From: CADEDH01 sp963732695
Lineage (GTDB): Bacteria > Actinomycetota > Acidimicrobiia > Acidimicrobiales > SZUA-35
NCBI GenBank assembly: GCA_963732695.1
Contig: CAVTAP010000021.1
Coordinates: 591,038 to 655,037, forward strand
Reading direction: 5' to 3'
DNA length: 64,000 nucleotides
The position numbers and the translations under genes were made by a program. Each line of letters opens with the position of its first letter. Position 1 is the stretch's first letter. Shown here piece after piece: positions 1 to 8,809 of this stretch. The notes under the pieces were generated by a model. It worked only from the letters and a program-made list of their open reading frames with translations. It ran no database searches and was not told the origin of the DNA.

Positions 1-2
1 AG

Positions 3-53
3 ATCTGGTGCGAGCGGTTCGGCGTCCTGTTCGGCGACGCCCCCCTGGCGTGA
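3..53 (+). CDS. 3' end of an unidentified gene entering from the left edge
   Basis: Sixteen sense codons followed by TGA at 51-53 form the tail of a gene whose body lies outside the window. The codons have high third-position GC like neighbouring real genes. The last G of the final Ala codon opens the GTG of the next gene (GTGA overlap at 50-53), a typical co-translated junction, which is the main support for both this frame and the next start. The visible C-terminus (ending FGDAPLA) is too short to assign a family. Confidence 0.5.
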   Translation: MWCERFGVLFGDAPLA

Positions 54-547
54 CCCCGCCCCCGCCGCCGCCCGACCGTCTCGCCATCCGGCCCGGAACG
101 GTCGACGACCTCGAGGAGCTGCTGGCGTTGGGCCGGCGCTACTGCGAGGCCGACGGCCACGAGTTCCACGAGGCCCGCGCCCGCCGGGCCTTCGCCGGTC
201 TGCTGGCCGAACCCCGGTGGGGCACCGTGTTGCTGGCCGAGCTCGACGGCACAGCCATCGGGTACGCCGTTGTCACCGTCGGCTACTCGATCGAGTCGGG
301 CGGGGTGGAGGCGCTGCTGGACGAGGTCTACCTCGACGTGAGAAGCCAGGGGTTCGGTTCGATCCTGCTCGACCGGGTGTTGGCCGAGGCCCGGAGTCGG
401 AACGCCCAGCGGCTGTTCCTGGAGACCGAGGCGGCCAACGAGCGGGCCCGGGCCTTCTACCGCCGCCACGGGTTCCGCCAGGACGACAGCATCTGGCTGT
501 CGATCGATCTCGAAGACGACGGCCTGGCTTCTGGCAACAGCGGGTGA
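50..547 (+). CDS. GNAT-family N-acetyltransferase
   Basis: A 165-residue protein predicted to move an acetyl group from acetyl-CoA to an unknown amine. The GNAT fold is visible throughout: an N-terminal strand (LAIRPGTVDDLEEL), the motif-A acetyl-CoA loop RSQGFGS (pattern Q/R-x-x-G-x-G/A), and the terminal ARAFYRRHGF segment that usually carries the general-acid Tyr. I chose the GTG at 50 because it overlaps the TGA of the preceding gene. An upstream in-frame GTG at 8 would add an Arg-rich stretch unlike the family. The substrate cannot be told from sequence. It is the last ordinary gene before the low-coding island. Confidence 0.85.
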   Translation: MTPPPPPPDRLAIRPGTVDDLEELLALGRRYCEADGHEFHEARARRAFAGLLAEPRWGTVLLAELDGTAIGYAVVTVGYSIESGGVEALLDEVYLDVRSQGFGSILLDRVLAEARSRNAQRLFLETEAANERARAFYRRHGFRQDDSIWLSIDLEDDGLASGNSG

Positions 548-581
548 ATCCGGGCCACCGACCAAGGACGCCATGTAGTCG

Positions 582-728
582 ATGAAGGCGCCGGTGTTGC
601 ATCTTGCGACACTTGCCCACGCCATCGTCCAACAAAGCGAAGCCATAGCCACCCTTGCCCACTCAGCTACGAGCAACGCCGATCGGATCGAAGCCCTCAC
701 CGCAGGCATCGCCACCATTACCACCTAG
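582..728 (+). CDS. Possible 48-residue small ORF or gene fragment
   Basis: An ATG at 582 opens a 48-codon frame ending at TAG 726-728. The translation is Ala/Thr-rich and looks like one amphipathic helix, and it is more protein-like than the other frames here. No good ribosome binding site precedes it and no family is recognised. It sits just inside the low-coding island and may be the remnant of a longer helical protein. Confidence 0.25.
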   Translation: MKAPVLHLATLAHAIVQQSEAIATLAHSATSNADRIEALTAGIATITT

Positions 729-791
729 ATGCCTGTCTGCATCTCGCCTCGAAACTCGCGTTTCCTGGTTCCTGCACGACGGGTCGGATCT

Positions 792-1289
792 CTAACCAGA
801 AGCCGCCACCGAGCGGCGGCCGTTGGGGGTCAAGGTGAAGTCGGGGTGTGATCGCCAGGCCGTCAGCCAGCGGAGATCTACGAGCCAGTGTTCGACTGGT
901 TGGCCGGTTGCGGTGAGGTCGTTGATGATGAGGCGGCGGCCTCGGATTGTGTGACTGGCCGCAGGGGGTGGGGTGTCGAGGTAGACCACACCGCTGAGCA
1001 GATGGCAGAGCGCCAGGATGACGGCGACCAGTTTGTGATCGTGTTTGGGGTCATCTGCCGCAGGGGGGCGGCAGCACAGTTGCGTGAGTGGCGGCCATCC
1101 CAGCAGACTAGTCAGTCGTTGGAGCGCAGCTGGCGGGAGCTGTTCGGTCCAACTAGTGATCGGACAGTCCCGGGTACCGACGACCGTAGCCGTCGTCGGT
1201 GGTTTCCGGAGAGCTGCCATGGCTTCGATACGCGACCAGTCGTGGTCGTCAAGGAGCCGGGGAACCAACACACGACAAGCCAACCTCAC
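792..1289 (-). CDS. Unidentified ORF in low-coding island
   Basis: A 165-codon frame with a GTG start. It has an aliphatic middle (KLVAVILALCHLLSG) followed by a PVEHWLVDLRWLTAW segment that could fold, but no recognised motif, membrane segment or partner gene. The frame is open a little further upstream and the start is not backed by a clear ribosome binding site. An opposing + frame overlaps most of it (888-1340). It may be a decayed gene; function unknown. Confidence 0.3.
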   Translation of the reverse strand: MRLACRVLVPRLLDDHDWSRIEAMAALRKPPTTATVVGTRDCPITSWTEQLPPAALQRLTSLLGWPPLTQLCCRPPAADDPKHDHKLVAVILALCHLLSGVVYLDTPPPAASHTIRGRRLIINDLTATGQPVEHWLVDLRWLTAWRSHPDFTLTPNGRRSVAASG

Positions 1290-1813
1290 TACCTCCCGGT
1301 CTCCGGCCTATACCGGTCGAAGGTCTCGTCGATGGCGTGACCAATCGAGTCATGGTTGTTCTGGTTTGGAGGACAGCCGATCGGTGGATGTGGACTGACC
1401 CATCACAAAGGGAACAGGGGGCAGGGCCGTCATGATTGACGGTGCGTTCAATGTGTACGACCTCGCCGCCTCCCAGATCCGCTATTCGGAGTCGAATGCT
1501 TCGAAGCTGGTCCCGGACGTGCTGGTGGGGGTTTGAGCCTCCCGCACTCCGCCTGGGGACCGATGCGTTACTGACCTCGCACCACGAGGCACACCGCTCG
1601 CACAGCCGGAGCGATGTGCTGATCGTTGCGCGTATCGGTGACACCGGTCACAACGGTAGCCGCAACCCTGTGGCGGTACGTCATTTGGGGGACGGCCCCC
1701 CAGCGAAGAGGGCCGTCCAGACACAGGCGCAGGAAACTCGCCGACAAATCGTCGCGTAGCTCGTCGAAAGGCCCGCTGCGACTTGGCCGCTCAGATCGAC
1801 GCGGTTGGGAAGG
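1290..1813. other. Stretch with no convincing gene
   Basis: About 520 bases at lower GC than the flanks, with short frames on both strands that contradict one another. A short minus-strand frame ending at a stop near 1291 reads like a real protein tail but has no start. I see no RNA gene, clear terminator or recognisable mobile-element end. Most likely decayed DNA. Confidence 0.4.
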
Positions 1814-2590
1814 TCAGACAGGTGAGGGTGTCTGGCCCGGTCTGTCCTTGAGTAGGGCCTCGGGGATCGAGTCGGGTACGTCGGGCCTATCGCGACGACG
1901 GGTCTCCCAAATGAAGGCAGCACCCATCACGGTGCACACCAATCCGAGGCCGGCGAGTAACGCAGCGACGCCGAGCGCAAGTTGCAGTGTGCTGTGTGTT
2001 GCCGCGCCCACACCGAGTTCGGCCACAAGTGCATGGGCGGTCCCGCTCCACGCCATCTCTCGAGCTGCCGCCTCGACGGGAACGTCACGGTCGAACCCGG
2101 TCCAGTACCGACCGTTGACCTCGAAATCGCAGGTCACACCCTCGGCTGGGAACGGGACCGGCACAGGGACCATCTGGCCGTTGCAATCGAACTCGGTCGC
2201 CAGACCGTTGTCACCGGTCAGATCAGCCTGGCTTAGCGTCACCTTCTGGGTGCCGTGCAGCGTGTGGTACGAGATCGTCGCCATCTGGTACATGTACTCG
2301 GTGGCACTGTTGACGAGCGGATCATTGGGGTCGAGGTCGGACTCGACGATTGGGAAGCCCCAGTCGTCTTCCAACAACGACCTGATCGCCAACCCGCCCT
2401 CGACTTCGCCGCGGTCGACGAGTTGGCCGTCCTCGTTGTAGCTCAGTTCGACGTTCTGAACCTCGCTGAACGACTGCAACGAAGTGTATCCACCTTGCAC
2501 TTTACCGTAGGCAACGCCGGCTCCGATGAAGTAGCCGATCCCAACAACGAGGAGAAAGATCCCGAGTAGCCCGAGGGGTTTCCTCAGCAT
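1814..2590 (-). CDS. Two-pass membrane protein with large outer domain, function unknown
   Basis: A 258-residue protein. Residues about 7-29 (GLLGIFLLVVGIGYFIGAGV) form a first membrane helix. A long hydrophilic part of about 150 residues follows with two cysteines that could pair. A second helix at about 203-228 (ALGVAALLAGLGLVCTVMG) leads into a short charged tail. This suggests both ends in the cytoplasm and the middle outside. It has an ATG start and stands alone, with no operon partner within 400 bases. No family recognised. Base composition is less GC-rich than the core genes, in line with an acquired or relaxed region. Confidence 0.6.
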   Translation of the reverse strand: MLRKPLGLLGIFLLVVGIGYFIGAGVAYGKVQGGYTSLQSFSEVQNVELSYNEDGQLVDRGEVEGGLAIRSLLEDDWGFPIVESDLDPNDPLVNSATEYMYQMATISYHTLHGTQKVTLSQADLTGDNGLATEFDCNGQMVPVPVPFPAEGVTCDFEVNGRYWTGFDRDVPVEAAAREMAWSGTAHALVAELGVGAATHSTLQLALGVAALLAGLGLVCTVMGAAFIWETRRRDRPDVPDSIPEALLKDRPGQTPSPV

Positions 2591-3023
2591 GAGAACTCAG
2601 TCTCTTTGTTCCAACGATTCATGTGAACGTTCCCTTCGTGGCATCGAATGTGAACGCTCGAACCCCGGTTGACCCACCGCACCAGAAGGGCAAGGTCGGT
2701 TCGAGAGCACGGAAAGGCAAAGCGGCTGCGGCCAACGACCGGCCTGAACTCTGCAACAAGGTGCACTCCTGAGATCCGAGCGAGATTGACTAGCGCTACC
2801 AGGGTCCGGAGCATCGCCCCTGAGCCGGCGGCGTCCGCCCGCTCAACACGTAAGGGGTCTTGTCGTGGTTTCTCAGCAGTACCCCCGCCCGAGGCGTCCG
2901 AAACAGAGGTCGTCGCTCCATCGAGAGTCAGAGCGCCAGCTCGGCCGAGGTCGTGGCCGGAGCTCCGCCGTCACGGCGGGTACGCCATCCGTACGGACCT
3001 CGGTCCGGACCCGCCAACGACTG
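2591..3023. other. Intergenic stretch with short direct repeat
   Basis: No convincing gene. A 9-base direct repeat, ATGTGAACG, occurs at 2621-2629 and 2648-2656, 27 bases apart, upstream of the membrane protein that starts at 2590. It could be a pair of regulator sites but the evidence is only the repeat. The rest shows only short antisense frames. Confidence 0.3.
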
Positions 3024-3694
3024 TCATCGATGGTTTTCGACGGGCTGTGCGATCGGTGCTTGTCGAACGCCGCTTCGGCGGCCGGCTGCTACGGCGGCAA
3101 GGACGATGAGTGCGGTGATGATGCCGTTGCGTGTGAGTTGTTCGCCGAGAAGCGGCCAGGCCCAGAGCAGGGTGAGGGAGGGCTGGAGGAGTTGGAGTTG
3201 GCCGGCCCGTGCGATGCCGATGCGGGCGATGCCCGAGTACCAGGCGAGGTAGGCGAGGTACATGGGGAACAGGGCTGACAAGGCGAAGGCAGCGACGGAT
3301 TCTGTCGACGCCTGTAGGAGGTCTGGGAGTCCGATGAGGCTGGCGGGGATCGTGATGGGGAGGGCGAGCACGAGGGCCCAGGACATCACTTTCCACCCGG
3401 CCATGGTGCGGGCGAGGAGGCCGCCTTCGGCGAAGCCGATCGCTGCGCTGACGACGGTCATCGCCAGGAGCAGGTCGGCGAGGTGTAGCGAGCCACCACC
3501 GCTGTTGAGGGCGAAGGCTACGACGGCGACCATGCCTACGATTCCGGAGCACCAGTACAGGCGTGTCGGTCGCTCGCCCGCTCTGATGACAGCGGCCCCT
3601 GCGGTGGCGAGCGGTAGCAGGCCGAGCACGATAGCTCCATGACTGCTCGGCGTGTATCGGAGCGCGAACGCTGTGAGCAGAGGAAAGCCGATGA

Positions 3695-3704
<10 letters not shown>
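3024..3704 (-). pseudogene. EamA (DMT-superfamily) transporter, 5'-truncated
   Basis: The frame encodes the last roughly 220 residues of an EamA-type drug/metabolite exporter: the conserved ALRYTPSSHGAIVLGLLPL segment of the first repeat, then about seven more hydrophobic helices including LYWCSGIVGMVAVVAFAL and the YLAWYSGIARIG segment of the second repeat. Family members are near 300 residues and begin with two further helices. Those are absent, and the frame instead runs on into antisense of an integrase fragment (Arg/Pro-rich, no helices). Homology stops at about 3695-3704, where the integrase remnant starts on the other strand. The gene is most likely dead. Confidence 0.75.
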
Positions 3705-3990
<286 letters not shown>

Positions 3991-4056
3991 AGATGGGAGC
4001 CCTCACGATAGCGCCTCCGTCTGGCGGCGCGGTGCGTCTTTGCTCGCCACCCGAGG

Positions 4057-5058
4057 TCAGGGATGGTTGACGGCCTTGGGCGGCTCGAAGCCCTCTTCGT
4101 CGAGCTGGGAGTGGATGTAGATGGGCCGGGCCTTGGGCTTGCGGGGCGTGATCTGGGCCGGTGGCCGGGTGAACGGGGCCGCCTTCGGGGCTGCGGCCGG
4201 CTCGGCCTCGGCCTCCGGTTCGGGCTCCAGATCGGGGGCGGCGGGCACGGTCTCGGGCTGCACAGTGCTGGGCTGCACAGTGCTGGGCTGCACGGTGCTG
4301 GGCTGCACGGTCCCGGGCTGCACGGTGTCCTGCTGCGCCGGCGCGGGCGGTAGCACGTCGACCTCGATCGGCGGGTCGGGCAGCACATCGACCTCGATCG
4401 GGGGATCGGCGACCGGAGCTGGGGCCGGCGCCGGGGTGGACGCCCGGGCGGGGGTGGGAGTGGCTGAGGGCGCCTCGTCGGCCGAAGTGCCCCACTCCAT
4501 CTGGATCAGGGCCTCGACGAAGCTGGACACGGCGTGCCCACCCGACGAGATGGGGCTCTTGTAGGAGCGGTCGACCCGGTCGTGGTTGGGGCCGATGGCC
4601 GACGCCAGCACGGTGGAGGTGGTGGCCGCCGGCGGCTGGCGCACCAGGCCGGCCCGGCGGGCCTCCTCGCGGGCCCGCAGCATCCGGCCCCCCAGATAGG
4701 AGGCGATGGCGAGATGGACGGCCAGGGTCACCGTCATGAGGCCGAACAGCCAGACGAAACGCCCCCGCAGCGCCACCGCCAGCAGGAACGAGGCGAAGGT
4801 GGCGAACATGGTGCCGAGCAGGGCCTGACGACGCCGGGCCACCGGGGAACGCTGACGCCACCCGTGCCACCCGAACCGGCCCACCGGCTCGATCTCCCAG
4901 AAGTCTGGATCGCCCCCGCCGTCCGGGTCCTCCGAGGCGCCCCCCACCGCCCACTCGGCCTCCGACGGACGGAAGCCTCCGAACAGCGGGCGCCCCAGCA
5001 CCCAGATCCAGGCCAGCGCGAGACCGGCCGCTACCGCGACCTGGACCGCGGTGCCCAT
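4057..5058 (-). CDS. Three-helix membrane protein in the SepX/GLPR position
   Basis: A 333-residue protein: helix 1 at about 5-21, a cytoplasmic-looking loop with acidic Gly/Asp-rich and Trp-rich parts, a basic patch ARRRQAL at 74-80, helices 2 and 3 at about 82-98 and 101-122, then a long Pro/Ala/Glu-rich tail with five TVQP repeats and a doubled PPIEVDVLP. The start was set by its ATG sharing one base with the moaC TAA (TAATG). It ends the galU-glp-moaA-moaC run. In mycobacteria, corynebacteria and Streptomyces this locus carries GLPR/SepX, the membrane partner of Glp in cell division, with the same order: helix, loop, basic patch, two helices. The assignment rests on context and architecture, not on a measured alignment. 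Confidence 0.6.
   Translation of the reverse strand: MGTAVQVAVAAGLALAWIWVLGRPLFGGFRPSEAEWAVGGASEDPDGGGDPDFWEIEPVGRFGWHGWRQRSPVARRRQALLGTMFATFASFLLAVALRGRFVWLFGLMTVTLAVHLAIASYLGGRMLRAREEARRAGLVRQPPAATTSTVLASAIGPNHDRVDRSYKSPISSGGHAVSSFVEALIQMEWGTSADEAPSATPTPARASTPAPAPAPVADPPIEVDVLPDPPIEVDVLPPAPAQQDTVQPGTVQPSTVQPSTVQPSTVQPETVPAAPDLEPEPEAEAEPAAAPKAAPFTRPPAQITPRKPKARPIYIHSQLDEEGFEPPKAVNHP
4255..4329. repeat. Five tandem 15-base repeats coding TVQP units
   Basis: Five head-to-tail copies of a 15-base unit (GGGCTGCACAGTGCT and close variants) lie in frame within the tail of the SepX/GLPR-like gene. They encode TVQPS/TVQPG repeats on the minus strand. Unit length is a multiple of three, so copy-number change would lengthen or shorten the tail without breaking the frame. 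Confidence 0.9.
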
Positions 5059-5579
5059 TACATCGTGTGCCTCTCGGAGCCGCCACCATCGGACCGCACG
5101 GGCTCCGTGCGCCGGTAGGACCCCGACTTGCCTCCGGTCTTCTCCCACAGGGCGATCTCACCGATCACCATGCTCTTGTCGGCCGACTTGCACATGTCGT
5201 ACACGGTCAGGGCGGCGACCGAGCAGGCGGTGAGCGCCTCCATCTCGACGCCGGTGCGATCGACCGTGTCCACCTGGGACTCGATCTCGATGTGGTCGTC
5301 CTGGATGTCGAAGTTGACCGAGACGGCCCCGATCATCACCGAGTGGCACAGCGGCAGGAGATCGGCCGTGCGCTTGGCCGCCTGGATGGCGGCCACCCGG
5401 GCCACCGCCAGCACGTCACCCTTGGTGACGGCACCCCGGGCCACGAGGGCCGTGGTCTCGGGCTTCATGTACACCCGCCCCCGGGCGACCGCTCGACGGA
5501 ACGTGGGCTCCTTAGGAGACACGTCCACCATGCGTGCCCGCCCAAGGGGATCCAAATGAGTCAATTCGCGCTCGGCCAC
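5058..5579 (-). CDS. moaC: Cyclic pyranopterin monophosphate synthase MoaC
   Basis: Converts the MoaA product (3',8-cyclo-7,8-dihydro-GTP) to cyclic pyranopterin monophosphate in molybdenum cofactor synthesis. Of 173 residues the first 160 match the family: LPLCHSVMI (about 75-83), the signature VEMEALTACSVAALTVYDM (about 112-130), and the GGKSG loop near 148. The normal length is about 160; the Arg/Ser-rich C-terminal tail is extra. It follows moaA after 47 bases and shares one base with the next gene, so it should be co-transcribed. Confidence 0.95.
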   Translation of the reverse strand: MAERELTHLDPLGRARMVDVSPKEPTFRRAVARGRVYMKPETTALVARGAVTKGDVLAVARVAAIQAAKRTADLLPLCHSVMIGAVSVNFDIQDDHIEIESQVDTVDRTGVEMEALTACSVAALTVYDMCKSADKSMVIGEIALWEKTGGKSGSYRRTEPVRSDGGGSERHTM

Positions 5580-5626
5580 CCCTCCACGCTAGTGCGAAAT
5601 CAGGGCGAAATGGAGGCACGTCCGGC

Positions 5627-6622
5627 TCAACCGCCGATCTGGCTCATCGACTTCGACGGGCGCAGGAAGTGAACCTGGCCAATGGCGTGCCCCGCCCATT
5701 TCCGGTCGATCTCGCCGGCCACGGCGGCCGCCAGGTCGTCGTCGGAGCCGCCGTCGCGCAGGATCGAGCGGAGATCGGAGTGACCGAGGGCGAACAGGCA
5801 GTTGCGCAGCTGGCCCTCGGCCGTGAGGCGCATCCGGTCGCAGCTGCCGCAGAACGGCTCGGTGACGCTGGCGATCACGCCGAACTCGCCGGCGCCGTCG
5901 TCGTAGACGAAGCGCTCGGCCGGGCTCGAGCCCCGCTCGATGGGGTGGAAGTCGAAATGCTCGGCGGCCCGGGCCACGATCTCGGCGTGGGGCACCACCC
6001 GGTCCGACGACCATTCGCCCTGGGCGTCGAGCGGCATGAACTCGATGAACCGGATGACCACGCCCTTGCGGCGGCCCAGGTGGAGGAAGTCGACCACCTC
6101 GTCGTCGTTGATGCCCCGCATGAGCACCACGTTCAGCTTCACCGGCTCGAACCCGGCCCGCACGGCGGCATCGATCCCCTCCAGCACGGAGGTGAGCGAG
6201 TCGCGCCGGGTGAGCTGCTGGAAGCGGTCGGCCCGGAGGGAGTCGATGCTGATGTTCACCCGCTTCAGCCCGGCCGCCCGCAGGTCGTCGGCCTGCTGGG
6301 CCAGGGTGGCGCCGTTGGTGGTCATCGACAGCTCGACCCCCAGGGCGGCCAGCTTGGCCACCAGGATCGGCAGGCGGGCCCGCATGGTGGGCTCGCCACC
6401 GGTGAGGCGGACGGTGCGGACGCCGCACTGCTCGGCCAGCACCCGGGTGATCCGCTCGATCTCCTCGAAGGTGAGCACATCGGACCGGTCGAGCCACACC
6501 ATGCCCTCGGCCGGCATGCAGTATTCGCACCGGAAGTTGCACCGGTCGGTGACCGAGATGCGCAGATCGGTGTGGACTCTCCCGAATCGATCGACCAGCT
6601 GCCTGTTACCCACGAGGACCAC
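5627..6622 (-). CDS. moaA: GTP 3',8-cyclase MoaA (radical SAM)
   Basis: Radical-SAM enzyme of the first step of molybdenum cofactor synthesis; rearranges GTP with MoaC. The 331-residue protein has the N-terminal cluster ligands C28, C32 and C35 (CNFRCEYC), the GGEPTMR loop, and a second 4Fe-4S site near residues 260-280 (FCGSCDR and NCLF). It ends in Gly-Gly, the conserved tail MoaA needs for catalysis. It lies between glp and moaC in the same direction. Length is normal. Confidence 0.96.
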   Translation of the reverse strand: MVLVGNRQLVDRFGRVHTDLRISVTDRCNFRCEYCMPAEGMVWLDRSDVLTFEEIERITRVLAEQCGVRTVRLTGGEPTMRARLPILVAKLAALGVELSMTTNGATLAQQADDLRAAGLKRVNISIDSLRADRFQQLTRRDSLTSVLEGIDAAVRAGFEPVKLNVVLMRGINDDEVVDFLHLGRRKGVVIRFIEFMPLDAQGEWSSDRVVPHAEIVARAAEHFDFHPIERGSSPAERFVYDDGAGEFGVIASVTEPFCGSCDRMRLTAEGQLRNCLFALGHSDLRSILRDGGSDDDLAAAVAGEIDRKWAGHAIGQVHFLRPSKSMSQIGG

Positions 6623-6682
6623 GATACCGGGCCGCCCCGACGGGCCAGGAACCAGGGCCCTAATTCGGTTGGCCGCGCTGCC

Positions 6683-7891
6683 TCATCCCAGGTACATGAC
6701 CCGCACGCTGCCCCCCGGTTCGACCCCTTCGCCGTCGGGCAGGACGGCCAGGCCGTTGGCCGAGGCCATGGCCAGCAGATGATGGGAACCCTGACCCCCG
6801 GCCGAGCGGACCCGCCATGCCCCGTCACCACGCTGGGTGACTACCACGCGCAGGAAGTGGGTCTTGCCATCGGGCTCCCGGCGCAGGCCGTCCTCGGCCA
6901 GGGCCCACAGATGGGGGCGCTCGGCGTCGAGGCGGCCCATCATGCGGCGCAGGGCGGGCCGGGCGAACAGCTCGAAGCTGACCATGGACGACACCGGGTT
7001 GCCGGGCAGGCCGAACACGGGCGTGCCGGTCATCACCCCGAAGGCCAGGGGCTTGGCCGGCTTGATGGCCACCTGCATCCAGTTGAAGTCGCCCAGGTCG
7101 CTGAGGATCGCCTTGATCAGGTCGTAGTCGCCCATCGAGACACCACCCGAGGTGATGACGGCGTCGGTCTGCTCCACCGCCCGGTCGAGGGCGGTGCGGA
7201 TGGCCCGCTCGTCGTCCCGGATGAGCCCGAGGTCCACCGGGTGGCAGCCGGCCTCGGCCACCAGCGACAGCAGGGTGAGCCGGTTGGAGTCTCGGATCTG
7301 GCCCGGCTGGAGCGGCTGGGGGCCCTCCACCAGCTCGTCACCGGTGGACATGACGCCCACCCGGGGCCGCCGGTACACCTTCACCGTCTCCCGCCCGATG
7401 CTGGCCAACACGCCCAGATGGCCGGGGGTGAGCAGCGTGCCCGGGTGGAACACCTCGGTACCGGGCCGGATGTCGTCGCCCGCCGGGCGCACATGGTTGC
7501 CCGGCGGCACCTCGGCCAGGATCATCACGTCGAAACCGGCGGGCCGGGTGAGCTCCACCATCACCACGGCGTCGGCCCCCTCCGGCATGGGGGCGCCGGT
7601 CATGATCCGCATCGCCTCCCCCGACTCGAGGGCCCGGGGGGCCACGCCTCCGGCGGGCACGGTGGCCGATACGGCCAACACCTTGGGGCTGGTCTTGGTC
7701 GCCCCTCGTGTGTCGACGGCCCGGACGGCGTACCCGTCCATGGCGGTGTTGGCGAACGGCGGGATGGCCTCGGTGGCCGTCACCGTCTCGGCCAGCACCA
7801 TCTCCCGGGCGGCCGTGATCGGCACGTCGACGATCGGCAGCACGATCAGGTCACGGTTGATCCTGGTCCGGGCCTCTTCCAGCGAGATCAT
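6683..7891 (-). CDS. glp: Gephyrin-like molybdotransferase (MoeA/Glp)
   Basis: A 402-residue MoeA-family protein that inserts molybdate into adenylylated molybdopterin. Visible family blocks: the N-terminal NTAMDGYAVRAVDT, GEAMRIMTGAPMPEGADAVV, TGDELVEG, the MPT-binding SGGVSMGDYDLIK, and FGLPGNPVSSMVSFE before the C-terminal domain. In actinobacteria a MoeA paralogue between galU and a membrane protein is called Glp and binds FtsZ and the membrane receptor GLPR. The galU neighbour and the three-helix protein downstream suggest this copy belongs to that group, perhaps with both roles. Spacing to galU is 20 bases. Confidence 0.9.
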   Translation of the reverse strand: MISLEEARTRINRDLIVLPIVDVPITAAREMVLAETVTATEAIPPFANTAMDGYAVRAVDTRGATKTSPKVLAVSATVPAGGVAPRALESGEAMRIMTGAPMPEGADAVVMVELTRPAGFDVMILAEVPPGNHVRPAGDDIRPGTEVFHPGTLLTPGHLGVLASIGRETVKVYRRPRVGVMSTGDELVEGPQPLQPGQIRDSNRLTLLSLVAEAGCHPVDLGLIRDDERAIRTALDRAVEQTDAVITSGGVSMGDYDLIKAILSDLGDFNWMQVAIKPAKPLAFGVMTGTPVFGLPGNPVSSMVSFELFARPALRRMMGRLDAERPHLWALAEDGLRREPDGKTHFLRVVVTQRGDGAWRVRSAGGQGSHHLLAMASANGLAVLPDGEGVEPGGSVRVMYLG

Positions 7892-7911
7892 GGGCTAAAA
7901 CTAGCCGGCCG

Positions 7912-8799
7912 TCAGGAGACCAGGCCCTCTCGGACGGCTACCTCGGCCAGGATCTCGCGGAAGGCGGGGCCCAGGTCGGGCCGTTCCAGCGCCAGCTCCA
8001 CCACCGCCCGCAGGTAATCGATCTTCTTACCCGTGTCGAAGCGCCCCTCGCTGAACGTGTAGCCCAGCAGCGGCTCGTCGGCCATGAGGCGGACCATGGC
8101 ATCGGTGATCTGGATCTCGCCCCCCACGCCAGGGGGCGTGGCGTCGATGTGGTCGAAGATGGCCGGGGTGAACAGGTAGCGGCCCATGATGGCCAGGTTG
8201 GAGGGGGCCGCCTCGGGCGCCGGCTTCTCCACCAGCTCCCCCACCGACACCACCCGGGGGTCGGCCGTGGGCTCGGCGGCGGCGCACCCGTACGACGAGA
8301 TCTCGTCTTTCGGCACCTCCATGAGGGCCACCACCGAGCACTGGTGGCGGTCGTAGGTGTCGAGCATGCCCTTCAACACCCCGGCCCGGGGGTGCATGAT
8401 GTCGTCGCCCAGGAGCACCACGAAGGGCTCGTGGCCCACGTGGTTGCGGGCCGTGCCGATGGCGTGCCCCAGCCCCAGGGCCTCGCCCTGGCGCACGTAG
8501 TGGATCTGGGCCAGCTCGGCCAGAGCTTTCAGCTCGGCCGCGTCCTCGTGGCGGCCTTTGGCCTCCAGCGCCGCCTCCAGGTCGAGAAGGCGGTCGAAGT
8601 GGTCCTCCAGCACCTTCTTGTGGCGGGAGGTGATGACCAGGATGTCCTCGATGCCGGCGTCGACCGCCTCCTCGATCACGTACTGGATCACGGGGCGGTC
8701 CACCACCGGCAGCATCTCCTTGGGCACGGCCTTGGAGAACGGCAGGAAGCGGGTACCGAGACCAGCGGCGGGGATGACGGCCTTGCGAACACGGGGCAC
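7912..8799 (-). CDS. galU: UTP-glucose-1-phosphate uridylyltransferase
   Basis: Makes UDP-glucose from UTP and glucose-1-phosphate for cell-wall and capsule sugars. The 295-residue protein opens with the nucleotide-binding GLGTRFLPFSKAVPKEMLP and carries VIQYVIEEAVDAGI, GLGHAIGTA and VVLLGDD, all typical of GalU. The start is the GTG at 8799, chosen for GGAGGT at 8804-8809 four bases upstream; the open frame runs further but loses family similarity. It leads the galU-glp-moaA-moaC-membrane-protein operon and is divergent from the FmdB-like gene. Confidence 0.95.
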   Translation of the reverse strand: MPRVRKAVIPAAGLGTRFLPFSKAVPKEMLPVVDRPVIQYVIEEAVDAGIEDILVITSRHKKVLEDHFDRLLDLEAALEAKGRHEDAAELKALAELAQIHYVRQGEALGLGHAIGTARNHVGHEPFVVLLGDDIMHPRAGVLKGMLDTYDRHQCSVVALMEVPKDEISSYGCAAAEPTADPRVVSVGELVEKPAPEAAPSNLAIMGRYLFTPAIFDHIDATPPGVGGEIQITDAMVRLMADEPLLGYTFSEGRFDTGKKIDYLRAVVELALERPDLGPAFREILAEVAVREGLVS

Positions 8800-8803
8800 G
8801 GAA

Positions 8804-8809
8804 ACCTCC
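8804..8809 (-). promoter_or_regulatory. Ribosome binding site deciding the galU start
   Basis: GGAGGT on the minus strand, four bases before GTG 8799. It fixes the start of galU against an in-frame extension of 64 codons. Confidence 0.8.

Noticed and set aside
1249..1644. Minus-strand 131-codon frame with Cys pairs (CERCASWC)
   Set aside because: The Cys pair looked like a zinc finger at first, but the remainder is not protein-like and a different short frame in the same place is as plausible.
2971..3552. 193-codon minus-strand frame opposite or shifted from the EamA gene
   Set aside because: Arg/Pro/His-rich shadow of the real EamA frame; no hydrophobic helices.
4255..4329. Possible CRISPR-like or regulatory repeat
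   Set aside because: Units are 15 bases, tandem without spacers, and in frame with a coding tail; they are protein repeats.
5534..8017. 827-codon open frame on the + strand across moaA and glp
   Set aside because: It is the antisense of strongly conserved moaA and glp; its translation is His/Gly/Gln-rich with no fold, as expected for GC-rich shadow frames.
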